A DNA stretch of 7,048 bases from Candidatus Brevefilum sp. (GTDB taxonomy: Bacteria; Chloroflexota; Anaerolineae; Anaerolineales; Anaerolineaceae). The notes under the pieces were generated by a model that had not been told where the DNA came from, did no database searches, and was given only the letters and a program-made list of their open reading frames with translations. The stretch is from NCBI GenBank assembly GCA_007135845.1, contig SLIC01000183.1, positions 1 through 7,048 on the forward strand, read 5' to 3'. Positions 1 to 6,981 of the stretch are shown here, piece after piece (within the stretch, counting starts at the first letter, position 1; each line of letters opens with the position of its first letter). The translations under genes and the position numbers were made by a program.

Positions 1-98
1 ATAACCCCTTCTTTTTTACCGTCACAGGTTTGGGGTTGGTGATTGGGCTGCTGATTGGTGCAGCTAAAGATCGCCAAATAAAACAAAATCAAGATTAA
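1..98 (+). CDS. C-terminal end of an unidentified membrane protein (partial)
   Basis: An open frame enters from the left edge (first full codon at 3) and ends with TAA at 96-98, giving about 31 residues. These comprise one strongly hydrophobic, glycine-rich stretch (FFFTVTGLGLVIGLLIGAA) followed by a short, charged, polar tail (KDRQIKQNQD). This pattern fits a last transmembrane helix with a cytoplasmic tail. The other two forward frames are closed by stops within the same stretch. The gene lies 35 bases upstream of the CPBP protease on the same strand with no visible terminator between them, so the two may be co-transcribed. The fragment is too short to assign a family, and a chance open frame cannot be fully excluded. 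Confidence 0.5.
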   Translation, partial: NPFFFTVTGLGLVIGLLIGAAKDRQIKQNQD

Positions 99-121
99 TT
101 AATAGGCGGCCAGCTAAACAT

Positions 122-128
122 AGGAGAG
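122..128 (+). promoter_or_regulatory. Ribosome binding site of the CPBP protease gene
   Basis: AGGAGAG lies five bases before the ATG at 134. It is a good Shine-Dalgarno match and fixes this start. No convincing -35/-10 pair is visible between the preceding stop codon and this site, so the gene probably shares a transcript with the gene upstream. Confidence 0.7.
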
Positions 129-133
129 ATAAA

Positions 134-1087
134 ATGATCAACGCACAAGACAAAAAAAGGATCTATATTTTCCTAGCATTTGCCTTTGGTATCTCGTGGG
201 CGGGTTCATTGGTCATCTACCTGACTGGTGGACTCGAAAACAGCCCGGTTATCGATATTGCAGGTGTCCAGGTGACACTGGCGCTGCTCCTGCTTCCAAC
301 CGTGATTATGTTTGGGCCGGCCGTTGCCAACGTCATCACCCGCTGGATCACCAAAGAGGGCAAAGAAAACCTGTACCTCAGACCAAAATTTGACCGAGGT
401 CGCTGGTTGTTTTTTGCAGCTGCCTGGATATTACCTGGAGTTCTAACAATCTTTGGGATGGTTTTGTTCTTCTTATTATTTCCACGTTACTTCGACGCTG
501 AATTATCCATCCTCACAGCGCAAATCGATCTGGCCGGTATGGGTGAGATCAACGTTTGGCTGATCGTCGGCATTCAAACCATTCAGGCCATCTTAATCGC
601 TCCACTTTTGAATGCGATCCCCACCTTTGGTGAGGAATTTGGTTGGCGAGGATATTTACAGCCCAAGTTGATGCCCCTTGGCGGCCGTAATGCCATCCTA
701 GTTTCAGGCGTGATTTGGGGAGTCTGGCACTGGCCCGTGATCCTGATGGGCTATAACTACGGGTTTGATTATTTTGGCGCGCCCTTCCTGGGTCCCCTGG
801 CGTTTGTGGTCTTCACCGTTGCCACCAGTGCCCTGTTCGGTTGGGTGACGATCAAAGCCGATAACGTCTGGCCTGCCGTCATCGGTCATGGTGCCTTGAA
901 TGGGATTGCGGCCTTAAGCATTTTATTAATGCAGGGGCAGCCTGACACACTGCTCGGCCCCACACCCGTTGGAATCATCGGTGGTGCTGGTTTTATCATC
1001 CTGGGCGTGATCCTGTTCCTATCACCCCGGGCCTTTGAACCCAAGCAAGAAGAAATTTCAGCTACATTACCTGGCGAAGTGGGTTAA
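134..1087 (+). CDS. CPBP family intramembrane metalloprotease (CAAX protease/Abi)
   Basis: A complete 317-residue polytopic membrane protein with about eight hydrophobic segments, roughly at residues 10-31, 45-67, 91-117, 141-164, 186-206, 221-240, 246-266 and 277-297. The three family motifs are visible in order. EEFGWR (Glu167, Glu168, Arg172) is the EExxxR motif. WGVWHWP (His199) corresponds to the FxxxH motif. HGALN (His252, Asn256) is the HxxxN-type third motif. In this family, which includes Rce1 and bacterial Abi proteins, these Glu and His residues form the metal-type active site inside the membrane. All are intact, so the protein is predicted to be active. Its substrate cannot be read from sequence. 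Bacterial members have been linked to bacteriocin self-immunity, signalling and peptide processing, but nothing nearby looks like a bacteriocin or prenylated-protein gene. The ATG is supported by AGGAGAG five bases upstream. The stop overlaps the stop of the convergent pcm gene. Family call strong, role unknown. Confidence 0.92.
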   Translation: MINAQDKKRIYIFLAFAFGISWAGSLVIYLTGGLENSPVIDIAGVQVTLALLLLPTVIMFGPAVANVITRWITKEGKENLYLRPKFDRGRWLFFAAAWILPGVLTIFGMVLFFLLFPRYFDAELSILTAQIDLAGMGEINVWLIVGIQTIQAILIAPLLNAIPTFGEEFGWRGYLQPKLMPLGGRNAILVSGVIWGVWHWPVILMGYNYGFDYFGAPFLGPLAFVVFTVATSALFGWVTIKADNVWPAVIGHGALNGIAALSILLMQGQPDTLLGPTPVGIIGGAGFIILGVILFLSPRAFEPKQEEISATLPGEVG

Positions 1088-1728
1088 TCCTCCCAACCTT
1101 CCTTGCCAATCAGCGGTACAAATACCACCGGGATGCTGGTCGATTTATCAAATTTGTCCCCAGTCCGCTCCCATACTTCCAGACGTTGAGAATAACGCGG
1201 TCCTACCGGGATCACCAGCCGCCCGCCTGGTGCTAACTGGTTTAACAGCGCTTTGGGCACTGAAGGGCCGGCAGCAGCCACCACAATGCGGTCATAAGGG
1301 GCTGCCAGTTCATGACCTTGGGTGCCATCCCCAACATGGACATGTATATTCTCGTAACCAAGCGTTTCCAATGTCTCCCGGGCTGATTCTGCCAGTTCCG
1401 GGTGCCGTTCGATCGAGTGCACTTCTGCTGCCAGTTCACCCAGGATAGCCGCCTGGTAACCGGAACCGGTGCCGACATCCAGGACTCGGTGTTCCGGTTG
1501 AACATCCAACAGTTCCGTCATCAACGCGACAATATACGGCTGGGAAATCGTCTGCCCGCTGCCAATGCGAATAGGGCTGTCAGCATAAGCATAAGAACGT
1601 GCATCCGCTGAAATAAAGCGATGCCGCGGTACCTTACGCATTGCAGCAAGCACCTGCTCGTCCTTGATCCCCTTGTTAGCAATCTGGTACTGCACCATAC
1701 GTTCTCGCTCAGCTTCATAAGAATCCAT
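1084..1728 (-). CDS. pcm: Protein-L-isoaspartate O-methyltransferase
   Basis: A 214-residue protein, the usual length for bacterial Pcm. The enzyme transfers a methyl group from S-adenosylmethionine to L-isoaspartyl (and D-aspartyl) residues in aged cytosolic proteins, starting their conversion back to normal aspartate. Visible signatures are VPRHRFI (33-39), the family motif GQTISQP (58-64), SAM-binding motif I VLDVGTGSGYQ (82-92), an acidic residue after the second strand in SIERHPELA (105-113), GDGTQG (133-138) and PYDRIVVAAA (144-153). The last of these matches the post-I/motif II region of class I methyltransferases. It is the last gene of the leftward cluster. Its ATG lies inside the 3' end of mutY (14-base overlap), with a strong AGGAGGTGG just upstream, so it can be translated independently or by coupling. 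The stop overlaps that of the convergent CPBP gene. No truncation or missing key motif is seen. Confidence 0.96.
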   Translation of the reverse strand: MDSYEAERERMVQYQIANKGIKDEQVLAAMRKVPRHRFISADARSYAYADSPIRIGSGQTISQPYIVALMTELLDVQPEHRVLDVGTGSGYQAAILGELAAEVHSIERHPELAESARETLETLGYENIHVHVGDGTQGHELAAPYDRIVVAAAGPSVPKALLNQLAPGGRLVIPVGPRYSQRLEVWERTGDKFDKSTSIPVVFVPLIGKEGWED

Positions 1729-2794
1729 TTTCCACCTCCTCTTCCAATCGGGTCGCTATCTGACGATCAACCTTACCCATGGGATAATCCGTAAGCTCAC
1801 CCACGGTTGCCCAGGTGATAGCCTGGTTTTCCAATGGTTGGGGATGTTGCCCATCAGGCAAGGTACACAAAAATGCATGCAGCGTGATCTTAAAATGGGT
1901 ATAGGCATGCTTGTAAACCCCAAAGGGCTCTCCAATTTGAATATCCACACCCAATTCTTCGCGAATTTCTCGCTGCAGGCAGGCGCGTAGATCAGGATCA
2001 CCCGCTTCCAACGTCCCACCCGGGAATTCCCACATACCGCCCAACAACCCCTCTGAAGGACGCTGGTCAATCAACACCCGCCCATCCCGTTGGATGACTG
2101 CTGCAGTCACCGTCAGGTGGGGCGTTTTCTTCCTTGGCAATTTCACCGGCCGCTCTTCCTGAACCCCCAACTTACGTGCCCGGCATACTGTGGCAATCGG
2201 GCATAGGTCGCAATGGGGTTTTTGCGGCTTACAGATCAACGCACCCAGGTCCATCAGCGCCTGGTTGTAATCGCCAGCCCGCCCAGGAGGTAGATGCGCC
2301 TGGGCCAACTCCCGCAACTGGCGTTCACCAAGTGGGCTGCGGGCAGGCTCCGTAACGTCAAACAGGCGAGCCATCACCCTGCGGATATTCCCATCAACCG
2401 CAGCCAAATCCTGTCCGAACGCAATCGATGCAATCGCCGCTGCCGTATAGGGACCAATACCGGGCAGCTTTTGTAATTCATCAGCGGTCTCGGGCAGCTG
2501 ACCTTGGTAGGTATCGCGCACATGTTTTGCCGCGCGATGTAAATTGCGCGCCCGGCTGTAATACCCCAAACCTTCCCACTGCGCCAACACATCCTGTTCA
2601 TCTGCTGACGCCAGGGTTTCAATATCCGGAAAGCGTTCCATCCAGCTTGTAAAGTAGGGCATCACCGTTTCAACCTGGGTTTGTTGCAGCATGATCTCTG
2701 AAATCCAGGTGCGATAGGGCGTGATATGCGAACGCCAGGGCAGTTCCCTGGCGTTTTCGACATACCAATCCAATAATGGGATGACAAAGGACAT
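1715..2794 (-). CDS. mutY: A/G-specific adenine DNA glycosylase with Nudix-like C-terminal domain
   Basis: A 359-residue glycosylase that removes adenine mispaired with 8-oxoguanine, preventing G:C to T:A mutation. The N-terminal catalytic domain (about 1-210) has SEIMLQQTQV (32-41) with catalytic Glu33, the helix-hairpin-helix LPGIGPYTAAAI (110-121) with Tyr116, and VDGN (133-136) with catalytic Asp134. A [4Fe-4S] cluster motif C-x6-C-x2-C-x5-C follows (Cys188, 195, 198, 204). The C-terminal domain (about 226-355) is Nudix-like. It has WEFPGG (255-260) and REIREELGV (275-283), plus KHAYTH (295-300), which resembles the FSH-type loop that MutY uses to recognise 8-oxoguanine. The Nudix box is nearly but not fully canonical: Asp266 stands where Glu is usual, and one extra residue follows it. 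The start overlaps the upstream stop as TGATG, and the nearest GGAGG (2811-2815) is about 16 bases away. Translation therefore probably depends on coupling to the preceding gene. The 3' end overlaps pcm. Confidence 0.96.
   Translation of the reverse strand: MSFVIPLLDWYVENARELPWRSHITPYRTWISEIMLQQTQVETVMPYFTSWMERFPDIETLASADEQDVLAQWEGLGYYSRARNLHRAAKHVRDTYQGQLPETADELQKLPGIGPYTAAAIASIAFGQDLAAVDGNIRRVMARLFDVTEPARSPLGERQLRELAQAHLPPGRAGDYNQALMDLGALICKPQKPHCDLCPIATVCRARKLGVQEERPVKLPRKKTPHLTVTAAVIQRDGRVLIDQRPSEGLLGGMWEFPGGTLEAGDPDLRACLQREIREELGVDIQIGEPFGVYKHAYTHFKITLHAFLCTLPDGQHPQPLENQAITWATVGELTDYPMGKVDRQIATRLEEEVENGFL
1732..1740 (-). promoter_or_regulatory. Strong ribosome binding site of pcm, inside the mutY coding end
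   Basis: On the minus strand AGGAGGTGG precedes the pcm ATG (1728-1726), with six bases between the AGGAGG core and the start. It lies within the last codons of mutY, where it encodes part of an acidic Glu/Val run. Acidic codons such as GAG GAG GTG are a natural way to carry a Shine-Dalgarno site inside coding sequence. It decides the pcm start and indicates high or independent translation of pcm. Confidence 0.8.
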
Positions 2795-3096
2795 CAGAAC
2801 TGGAACCCACCCTCCAGTGGTGCCACCTTTAAATCATAATTTTTAACAAATTTTTGCAAGCGGTGGTTTAAGGCATGCCAATCCTCAGAAGCAATGATAT
2901 CCTGGGCTTTTTCCAACCCGGGCACCACCGCACCCACCAGGATCTGGGGATGATCGCCATAGATCGTCACCCAGGCATCACTCAGCGCCATGCCAAGCTT
3001 CTGAACACCCGGCATGAAACTGCGCACAACAAACTCAAAATATTCCTGCTCTCGCCCGTCGATGATGTCCCAGGACATGATCACTTTGACATTCAT
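2794..3096 (-). CDS. Small conserved-looking protein of unknown function, possible dimeric alpha-beta barrel
   Basis: A 100-residue soluble protein with no signal peptide or membrane segment. I do not recognise the family with certainty. The residue pattern suggests strand-helix-strand-strand-helix-strand: KVIMSWDI (4-11), a helix around 14-34, AWVTIYGD (41-48), QILVGAVV (51-58), a helix around 61-84 and a final strand around 87-93. This order is typical of ferredoxin-like dimeric alpha-beta barrel proteins such as the ABM, NIPSNAP and EthD-like groups, but the resemblance is only topological and is an inference. Aromatic and charged residues near the start of the second helix (EDWHALNHR, 71-79) are the most distinctive stretch. 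The ATG is supported by AGGAGGT at 3104-3110, seven bases upstream. The stop overlaps the mutY start by one base (TGATG), implying translational coupling and perhaps a related role. The MBL-fold gene lies 41 bases upstream. Confidence 0.8.
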   Translation of the reverse strand: MNVKVIMSWDIIDGREQEYFEFVVRSFMPGVQKLGMALSDAWVTIYGDHPQILVGAVVPGLEKAQDIIASEDWHALNHRLQKFVKNYDLKVAPLEGGFQF

Positions 3097-3137
3097 TTTA
3101 CAAACCTCCTAATACACATCGCGGCAACACCACCTTG

Positions 3138-3791
3138 CTATTGACTAAAATCTAGCACCATCACCCGGATTTCTTCAGGCAGGGCACTGGTACTAGTCAA
3201 CTTAATCGATTCCTCTGTTTCAATCGCTGTTAAACCCATCTCCTTGAGGAATTTCGAAAGGGGGTCTAACTTCATCAGTGAATCCCGCATGGCATAATGC
3301 ATCGGGATCACAATACTCGGCTCCAGCAGGCTGATGACCTCAGCCGCCTTGGCAGCGTTCAGGCTGGTGCGGCCGCCAATTGGCACCAGGGCGATATTGA
3401 CCTCACCCAGGCCTTCCACCTCCGTCTGGTTGGGAACATCATTCAACTCACCAAGATGGACAACCTTTAATCCATTGTAGTCAATCACATAGACGGTATT
3501 GCGAATTGCATCCGATGCTCGTTTCTTCTTACTGCCATTGATCCGTACCCCAGTGATGAACACACCACCAACTTCATATTCACCAGGACCGGTAATTTCG
3601 AAAGCTTTTCCGCGGATGGCTTTGAGGTAATTGTGAGCAGGGTCATCACAACTAATCGTCACAATATCTGCCCCCAAACGCTTTCCAGGGTCAACACCAA
3701 CGACCTCCGGATCATAGGGATCCGTGACTACAGACGCCATCCCGCGTTCGGTGATTCTGAAACAAGAATGTCCATGCCAGGTAATTTCCAT
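3138..3791 (-). CDS. MBL-fold (UlaG/COG2220-like) protein with degenerate metal site
   Basis: A 217-residue protein with the architecture of COG2220 metallo-beta-lactamase-fold hydrolases, the group containing UlaG. It starts MEITWHGHSCFRI (1-13), then has VVTDPYDPEVVG (21-32), ADIVTIS (41-47), GPGEYEVGGVFITG (68-81), LKVVHLGELNDVP (108-120), LVPIGG (135-140) and VIPMHYAM (161-168). It thus spans the whole fold and is not truncated. The first metal motif, normally HxHxDH after the ADIVTIS strand, reads C-D-D-P-A-H (48-53). Two His and the Asp are replaced and only His53 remains. HLGD, which normally supplies a metal-bridging Asp, reads HLGE (Glu115). His165 of PMHY is kept. Classical two-metal hydrolysis is therefore doubtful. 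The protein may bind one metal, bind a ligand or act as a scaffold. It is the first gene of the cluster leading to mutY and pcm. GGAGG at 3796-3800, four bases upstream, supports the ATG. Confidence 0.88.
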   Translation of the reverse strand: MEITWHGHSCFRITERGMASVVTDPYDPEVVGVDPGKRLGADIVTISCDDPAHNYLKAIRGKAFEITGPGEYEVGGVFITGVRINGSKKKRASDAIRNTVYVIDYNGLKVVHLGELNDVPNQTEVEGLGEVNIALVPIGGRTSLNAAKAAEVISLLEPSIVIPMHYAMRDSLMKLDPLSKFLKEMGLTAIETEESIKLTSTSALPEEIRVMVLDFSQ

Positions 3792-3815
3792 TAAGCCTCC
3801 AGCTGTTTAGTTTAA

Positions 3816-3863
3816 ATTATACAACGTCCTGCAAAAATAGGATTTATCCAGAAAATCGGTCAA
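3816..3863 (-). promoter_or_regulatory. Candidate promoter region of the MBL-mutY-pcm cluster
   Basis: Two possibilities are visible on the minus strand. A perfect -10 hexamer TATAAT lies at 3821-3816, about 25 bases before the MBL start codon, but it has no good -35 at 16-18 bases upstream. Alternatively, TTGACC at 3863-3858 is a near-consensus -35 with TATTTT 18 bases downstream (3839-3834). Either would place transcription start a few tens of bases or less before the Shine-Dalgarno site. No strong promoter is seen before the 100-residue gene, mutY or pcm, so this region probably drives all four genes. Confidence 0.5.
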
Positions 3864-3874
3864 TAACTTCCCCA

Positions 3875-3894
3875 ATCAAATTTGATCTTGATCA
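3875..3894. promoter_or_regulatory. Two overlapping palindromes, possible operator
   Basis: ATCAAATTTGAT (3875-3886) is a perfect 12-base palindrome. It overlaps TGATC-TT-GATCA (3883-3894), a second inverted repeat that shares the TGAT. The pair lies about 55-75 bases upstream of the TATAAT candidate for the MBL-mutY-pcm cluster, in non-coding sequence. A DNA-binding dimer could use it, but AT-rich gaps produce such palindromes by chance, so the regulatory role is an inference. Confidence 0.3.
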
Positions 3895-3925
3895 GGTCGA
3901 AAGCGTAAAATTAAGAAATTTTTAA

Positions 3926-3946
3926 TCTCCACGAATCTCATGGAGA
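3926..3946 (-). terminator. Hairpin downstream of glyQS, possible weak terminator
   Basis: The minus-strand RNA from 3946 to 3926 can form a 9-bp stem (UCUCCAUGA with UCGUGGAGA) around a three-base GAU loop, with one G-U wobble. On the plus strand the same wobble position is an unpaired C-A, so the structure suits leftward RNA. It begins about 20 bases after the glyQS stop. The following sequence is AT-rich (UUAAAAAUUUCUUAAUUUU) but is not a clean U-run. Termination may be partial, or the hairpin may instead protect the 3' end. Confidence 0.45.
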
Positions 3947-3965
3947 AAGGACCTCACCAATTGAC

Positions 3966-6962
3966 TTAGAACCCTTCCAGGCAGCTCAGATCAGCCGTAC
4001 CATGCGCCAGTGCAGCAATACGCTGCATCATGGCCAGACGGTTTTCACGGGTTGCGGGTTCCTCTGCCATCACCAAGACCTCATCGAAGAAGTGATTAAT
4101 CACCGGCACCATCGGCTCAAAAGCGCTCAGGAAGCTGTCGACGGCCTTCACGCCAGCCATCTCCCTTTCAGACTTTAGTATGGCGTCGTAAAGTGCCTGT
4201 TCTGATTCAGCCTCAAAGTTTTCCGGATCCACGTTGTAATTTTGATCCAGCCCTCGGATAATTCGCACACAGCGGCTGAAAGCGGGCAGGATCTCGTGCC
4301 AATCGTCACGCACAACCCATTCCGACAGTGCAGCAACGCCTTTCAAGGCCGCATAAGGATCTGTGCCCTGTTCCGCCAGGACGGCATCAACCACATCATG
4401 GGGATAACCCATCTCCAACAGCATCACCCGCAAGCGGCCCTGGATAAAGTCCAAACAAGCAGCCAGATGTTCATCGGATACGTCCACCGGCAGTCCTTTG
4501 GCGGCGATTTCCAGTCCATAGCGAAGGTCAAAATGACACTCCCAGTTGATCAGATTTTGGCAAATTCCCAGCGCAGCGCGCCGTTGGGCAAAGGGATCCT
4601 TTGTTCCCGATGGCGGCAGTCCTACCGCGAACAAACCCATTAGTGTGTCTAAACGATCTGCCAGACCGACCACTAAACCCGGCTTCGTCTTTGGAAGGTC
4701 ATCATCAGCAAAACGCGGCAGGTAATGCTCAAAAATCGCGTCGGCCACAGCTTCCGTCTCACCACTATGCAGGGCGTAATAACGCCCCATCGTCCCCTGC
4801 AGCGAGGTCATTTCGACCACCATGTCCGTTGCTAAGTCCGCTTTGCATAAGCCAGCCGCCCGATTGGCCGTCACTGTATCACCCTCAGACAAACCCAGGG
4901 ATTCTGCCAGGTGGTCAACCAAAGCCTGGATGCGCTCCGTCTTATCCAACAATGAGCCAAGCTTCACCTGGAAAGTCAGGGTATCCAATGCTGGCACAAA
5001 AGCCTCCAATGGCTGCTGCAGGTCTTTATTGATAAAAAAGGCAGCATCGTCAAAACGCGCCAGGATCACCTGCTGGTTGCCGTCAACCACAATCTCAAGA
5101 TGTGCTTCACCACCATTGCGGACGCCAATGAAATAGGGCAGCAATTTGCCCTGTGGGTCTTCGACCACAAAATAGCGCTGGTGTTTCTTCATCACGGAAA
5201 TCAATACCTCCGGCGGAAGACGGTCGAGGTAGGCTGGGTCAAATGCACCCCGAAAAGCAAATGGTTTTTCAACCATGTGTGTCACATCCTGGAGGATATT
5301 CACATCGTCTGGTATGCGACCACCAACTTCTTCAGCCAGCGCTTGTGCTTGCCTGCGGATCTCTGCGGCACGCATATCAGGATCAAGGAGAATACCCTGG
5401 GCTTCCATTTTATTGACATAATCCTGAGGGGAGTCAACATCAAACCTCTCCTGGGATTCAAACCGCATCCCACGAGTCTCACGGTTGCTGGTGTAACCAG
5501 CATAGCTGAAGGGCACAATCGATTCACCATGCAAAGCCATCAGCCAGCGGATAGGGCGCGCAAAGGCAACGCCACTCTCATTCCAACGCATGGACTTGTT
5601 GAACCGAATTGTTGCAATCAATCCTGCCAGGGCATCGATTAAGACTGCATAGGCAGGTTTGCCCGCCTCAGTCACGTCAGCAACCACATAGTCACCGCCG
5701 TCAATCTCTGCCACCTGTAAATCCGTGACATCAATCCCTTTGCTGCGAGCAAATCCCACGCCAGCCGGGGTTGGCTGACCATCCGCATCGAAGGCACGTG
5801 AAGCGGGCGGTCCCTTGATCACCTGCGAGAGGTCTTCCTGACGTGCTGCCAGCTTATCAACATATACCACCAGGCGGCGTGGTGTTCCCATCACCTTCAC
5901 ATCGCCATGCTCCAAGCGCAGGTCCTGCAACAGCTCGGAGACCCGTGCCTCAAGTTGGGTCAGCGCGCCAGCCAGGTCAGATGGCGGGAGTTCCTCAGTC
6001 CCAATTTCAAGTAAAAACGGTGCGGAATCGCCCGTAATGCCAGCTTTCATGGCACCGGGATCAACAGCCATTTGGCTGGCGGATTCCATCAGCCAGGGAA
6101 ACTCATCCATCTGCCGTTGTTCCACATAAGCTTCAGCCACCCGGCGTGCCAGTTCCCGCGTGCGTGCAAACAGGGCCTGCCGCTCGGTCACACCAACAGC
6201 ACCGCGGGTGTCCATGATATTAAAGGTGTGAGACGTTTTGAGAACATAGTCATGGGCGGGCAGCACCAAACCAGCATCGATCGCCCGCTCTGCTTCTCGC
6301 TCAAATAGATCGTACATCGTCCGCATGGCGTCAACATCAGCCAGGTCAAAGTAATATGTACTGTGTTCCCGCTCACCCATTAAGTTAACGTCGCCATAAG
6401 TGCGGTCCGGGCTCCATTGGATATCTTTGAAATGACGTACCCCCTGCAATGTCATGGCAATTCGCTCCAGGCCGTAGGTCAGCTCCACCGATACCGGGTC
6501 CAGGTCAACACTCCCGCACTGTTGGAAATAGGTAAATTGGGTGATCTCCTGCCCATCCAACCAGACCTCCCAGCCCAACCCCCAGGCGCCAATGGCTGGC
6601 TGCTGCCAGTTATCCTCAACAAAACGAATGTCGTGTTTGGCTGGTTCGATCCCTAAGGCTTGCAGCGATTCCAAATACACCTCTTGCGGATTGCCCGGGT
6701 CGGGCTTCAGGATCACCTGGAACTGGTAAAATTGCTGCAGCCGGTTGGGATTATCGCCATAACGGCCGTCGTCCGGGCGGATGGAGGGTTCCACATAAGC
6801 CACATTCCAGGGCTCAGGTCCCAGGACACGTAAAAAGGTAGCCGGGTTCATCGTTCCAGCCCCGACCTGGGAGTAGTAAGGCTGCCAGATCAGGCAGCCG
6901 CGCTCCGCCCAAAACGCCTGCAGTTTCATAATGATTGCTTGAAAATAATATGATTCTTTCAT
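3966..6962 (-). CDS. glyQS: Glycine--tRNA ligase, fused alpha and beta subunits
   Basis: A 998-residue single-chain version of the bacterial alpha2beta2 glycyl-tRNA synthetase, which charges tRNA-Gly with glycine in the cytosol. Residues 1 to about 290 are the GlyQ-type class II catalytic part. It shows [19 protein letters not shown] (56-74, motif 2), FVEDNW (114-119), [13 protein letters not shown] (125-137), [12 protein letters not shown] (139-150) and [14 protein letters not shown] (155-168, motif 3). A linker of about 25 residues (291-313) leads to the GlyS-type part. This begins [12 protein letters not shown] (316-327) and continues with TPRRLVVY (360-367), VMKKHQRYF (590-598), ARFDDAAFF (635-643), KADLATDMV (707-715), [10 protein letters not shown] (721-730), [15 protein letters not shown] (768-781) and [13 protein letters not shown] (788-800). 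A C-terminal anticodon-binding-like region (about 855-985) ends the protein. Such fusions are known, for example in Chlamydia, at about this length. Motif 2 reads SIRP where E. coli-type enzymes have SRRP. AGGAA at 6967-6971 supports the start. It has its own promoter and is probably monocistronic. Confidence 0.97.
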   Translation of the reverse strand: MKESYYFQAIIMKLQAFWAERGCLIWQPYYSQVGAGTMNPATFLRVLGPEPWNVAYVEPSIRPDDGRYGDNPNRLQQFYQFQVILKPDPGNPQEVYLESLQALGIEPAKHDIRFVEDNWQQPAIGAWGLGWEVWLDGQEITQFTYFQQCGSVDLDPVSVELTYGLERIAMTLQGVRHFKDIQWSPDRTYGDVNLMGEREHSTYYFDLADVDAMRTMYDLFEREAERAIDAGLVLPAHDYVLKTSHTFNIMDTRGAVGVTERQALFARTRELARRVAEAYVEQRQMDEFPWLMESASQMAVDPGAMKAGITGDSAPFLLEIGTEELPPSDLAGALTQLEARVSELLQDLRLEHGDVKVMGTPRRLVVYVDKLAARQEDLSQVIKGPPASRAFDADGQPTPAGVGFARSKGIDVTDLQVAEIDGGDYVVADVTEAGKPAYAVLIDALAGLIATIRFNKSMRWNESGVAFARPIRWLMALHGESIVPFSYAGYTSNRETRGMRFESQERFDVDSPQDYVNKMEAQGILLDPDMRAAEIRRQAQALAEEVGGRIPDDVNILQDVTHMVEKPFAFRGAFDPAYLDRLPPEVLISVMKKHQRYFVVEDPQGKLLPYFIGVRNGGEAHLEIVVDGNQQVILARFDDAAFFINKDLQQPLEAFVPALDTLTFQVKLGSLLDKTERIQALVDHLAESLGLSEGDTVTANRAAGLCKADLATDMVVEMTSLQGTMGRYYALHSGETEAVADAIFEHYLPRFADDDLPKTKPGLVVGLADRLDTLMGLFAVGLPPSGTKDPFAQRRAALGICQNLINWECHFDLRYGLEIAAKGLPVDVSDEHLAACLDFIQGRLRVMLLEMGYPHDVVDAVLAEQGTDPYAALKGVAALSEWVVRDDWHEILPAFSRCVRIIRGLDQNYNVDPENFEAESEQALYDAILKSEREMAGVKAVDSFLSAFEPMVPVINHFFDEVLVMAEEPATRENRLAMMQRIAALAHGTADLSCLEGF

Positions 6963-6981
6963 TGGGTTCCTGTTCCACAGC

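Noticed and set aside
95..102. TTAATTAA palindrome before the CPBP gene
   Set aside because: It is an eight-base AT-only palindrome at a stop codon, expected by chance. No promoter spacing or terminator structure goes with it.
1035..1448. 137-codon plus-strand open frame across the 3' end of the CPBP gene and pcm
   Set aside because: It lies antisense to pcm and out of frame with the protease. It is rich in Pro, Gln and His with no domain pattern, while both overlapped genes have clear family motifs.
3097..3137. Possible terminator or promoter between the MBL gene and the 100-residue gene
   Set aside because: The 41-base gap has only a good Shine-Dalgarno site. There is no stable stem with a U-run and no -35/-10 pair, so the genes are treated as one transcript.
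3138..3791. MBL-fold gene as a pseudogene because of its lost metal ligands
   Set aside because: The frame is intact, has a normal ribosome binding site and start, and all structural motifs outside the metal loop are well kept. A changed function is more likely than decay.
4242..5642. Several plus-strand open frames of 104-180 codons inside glyQS
   Set aside because: They are antisense to well-conserved GlyS motifs, overlap each other, have odd composition, and lack a convincing ribosome binding site. They are shadows of glyQS codon usage.
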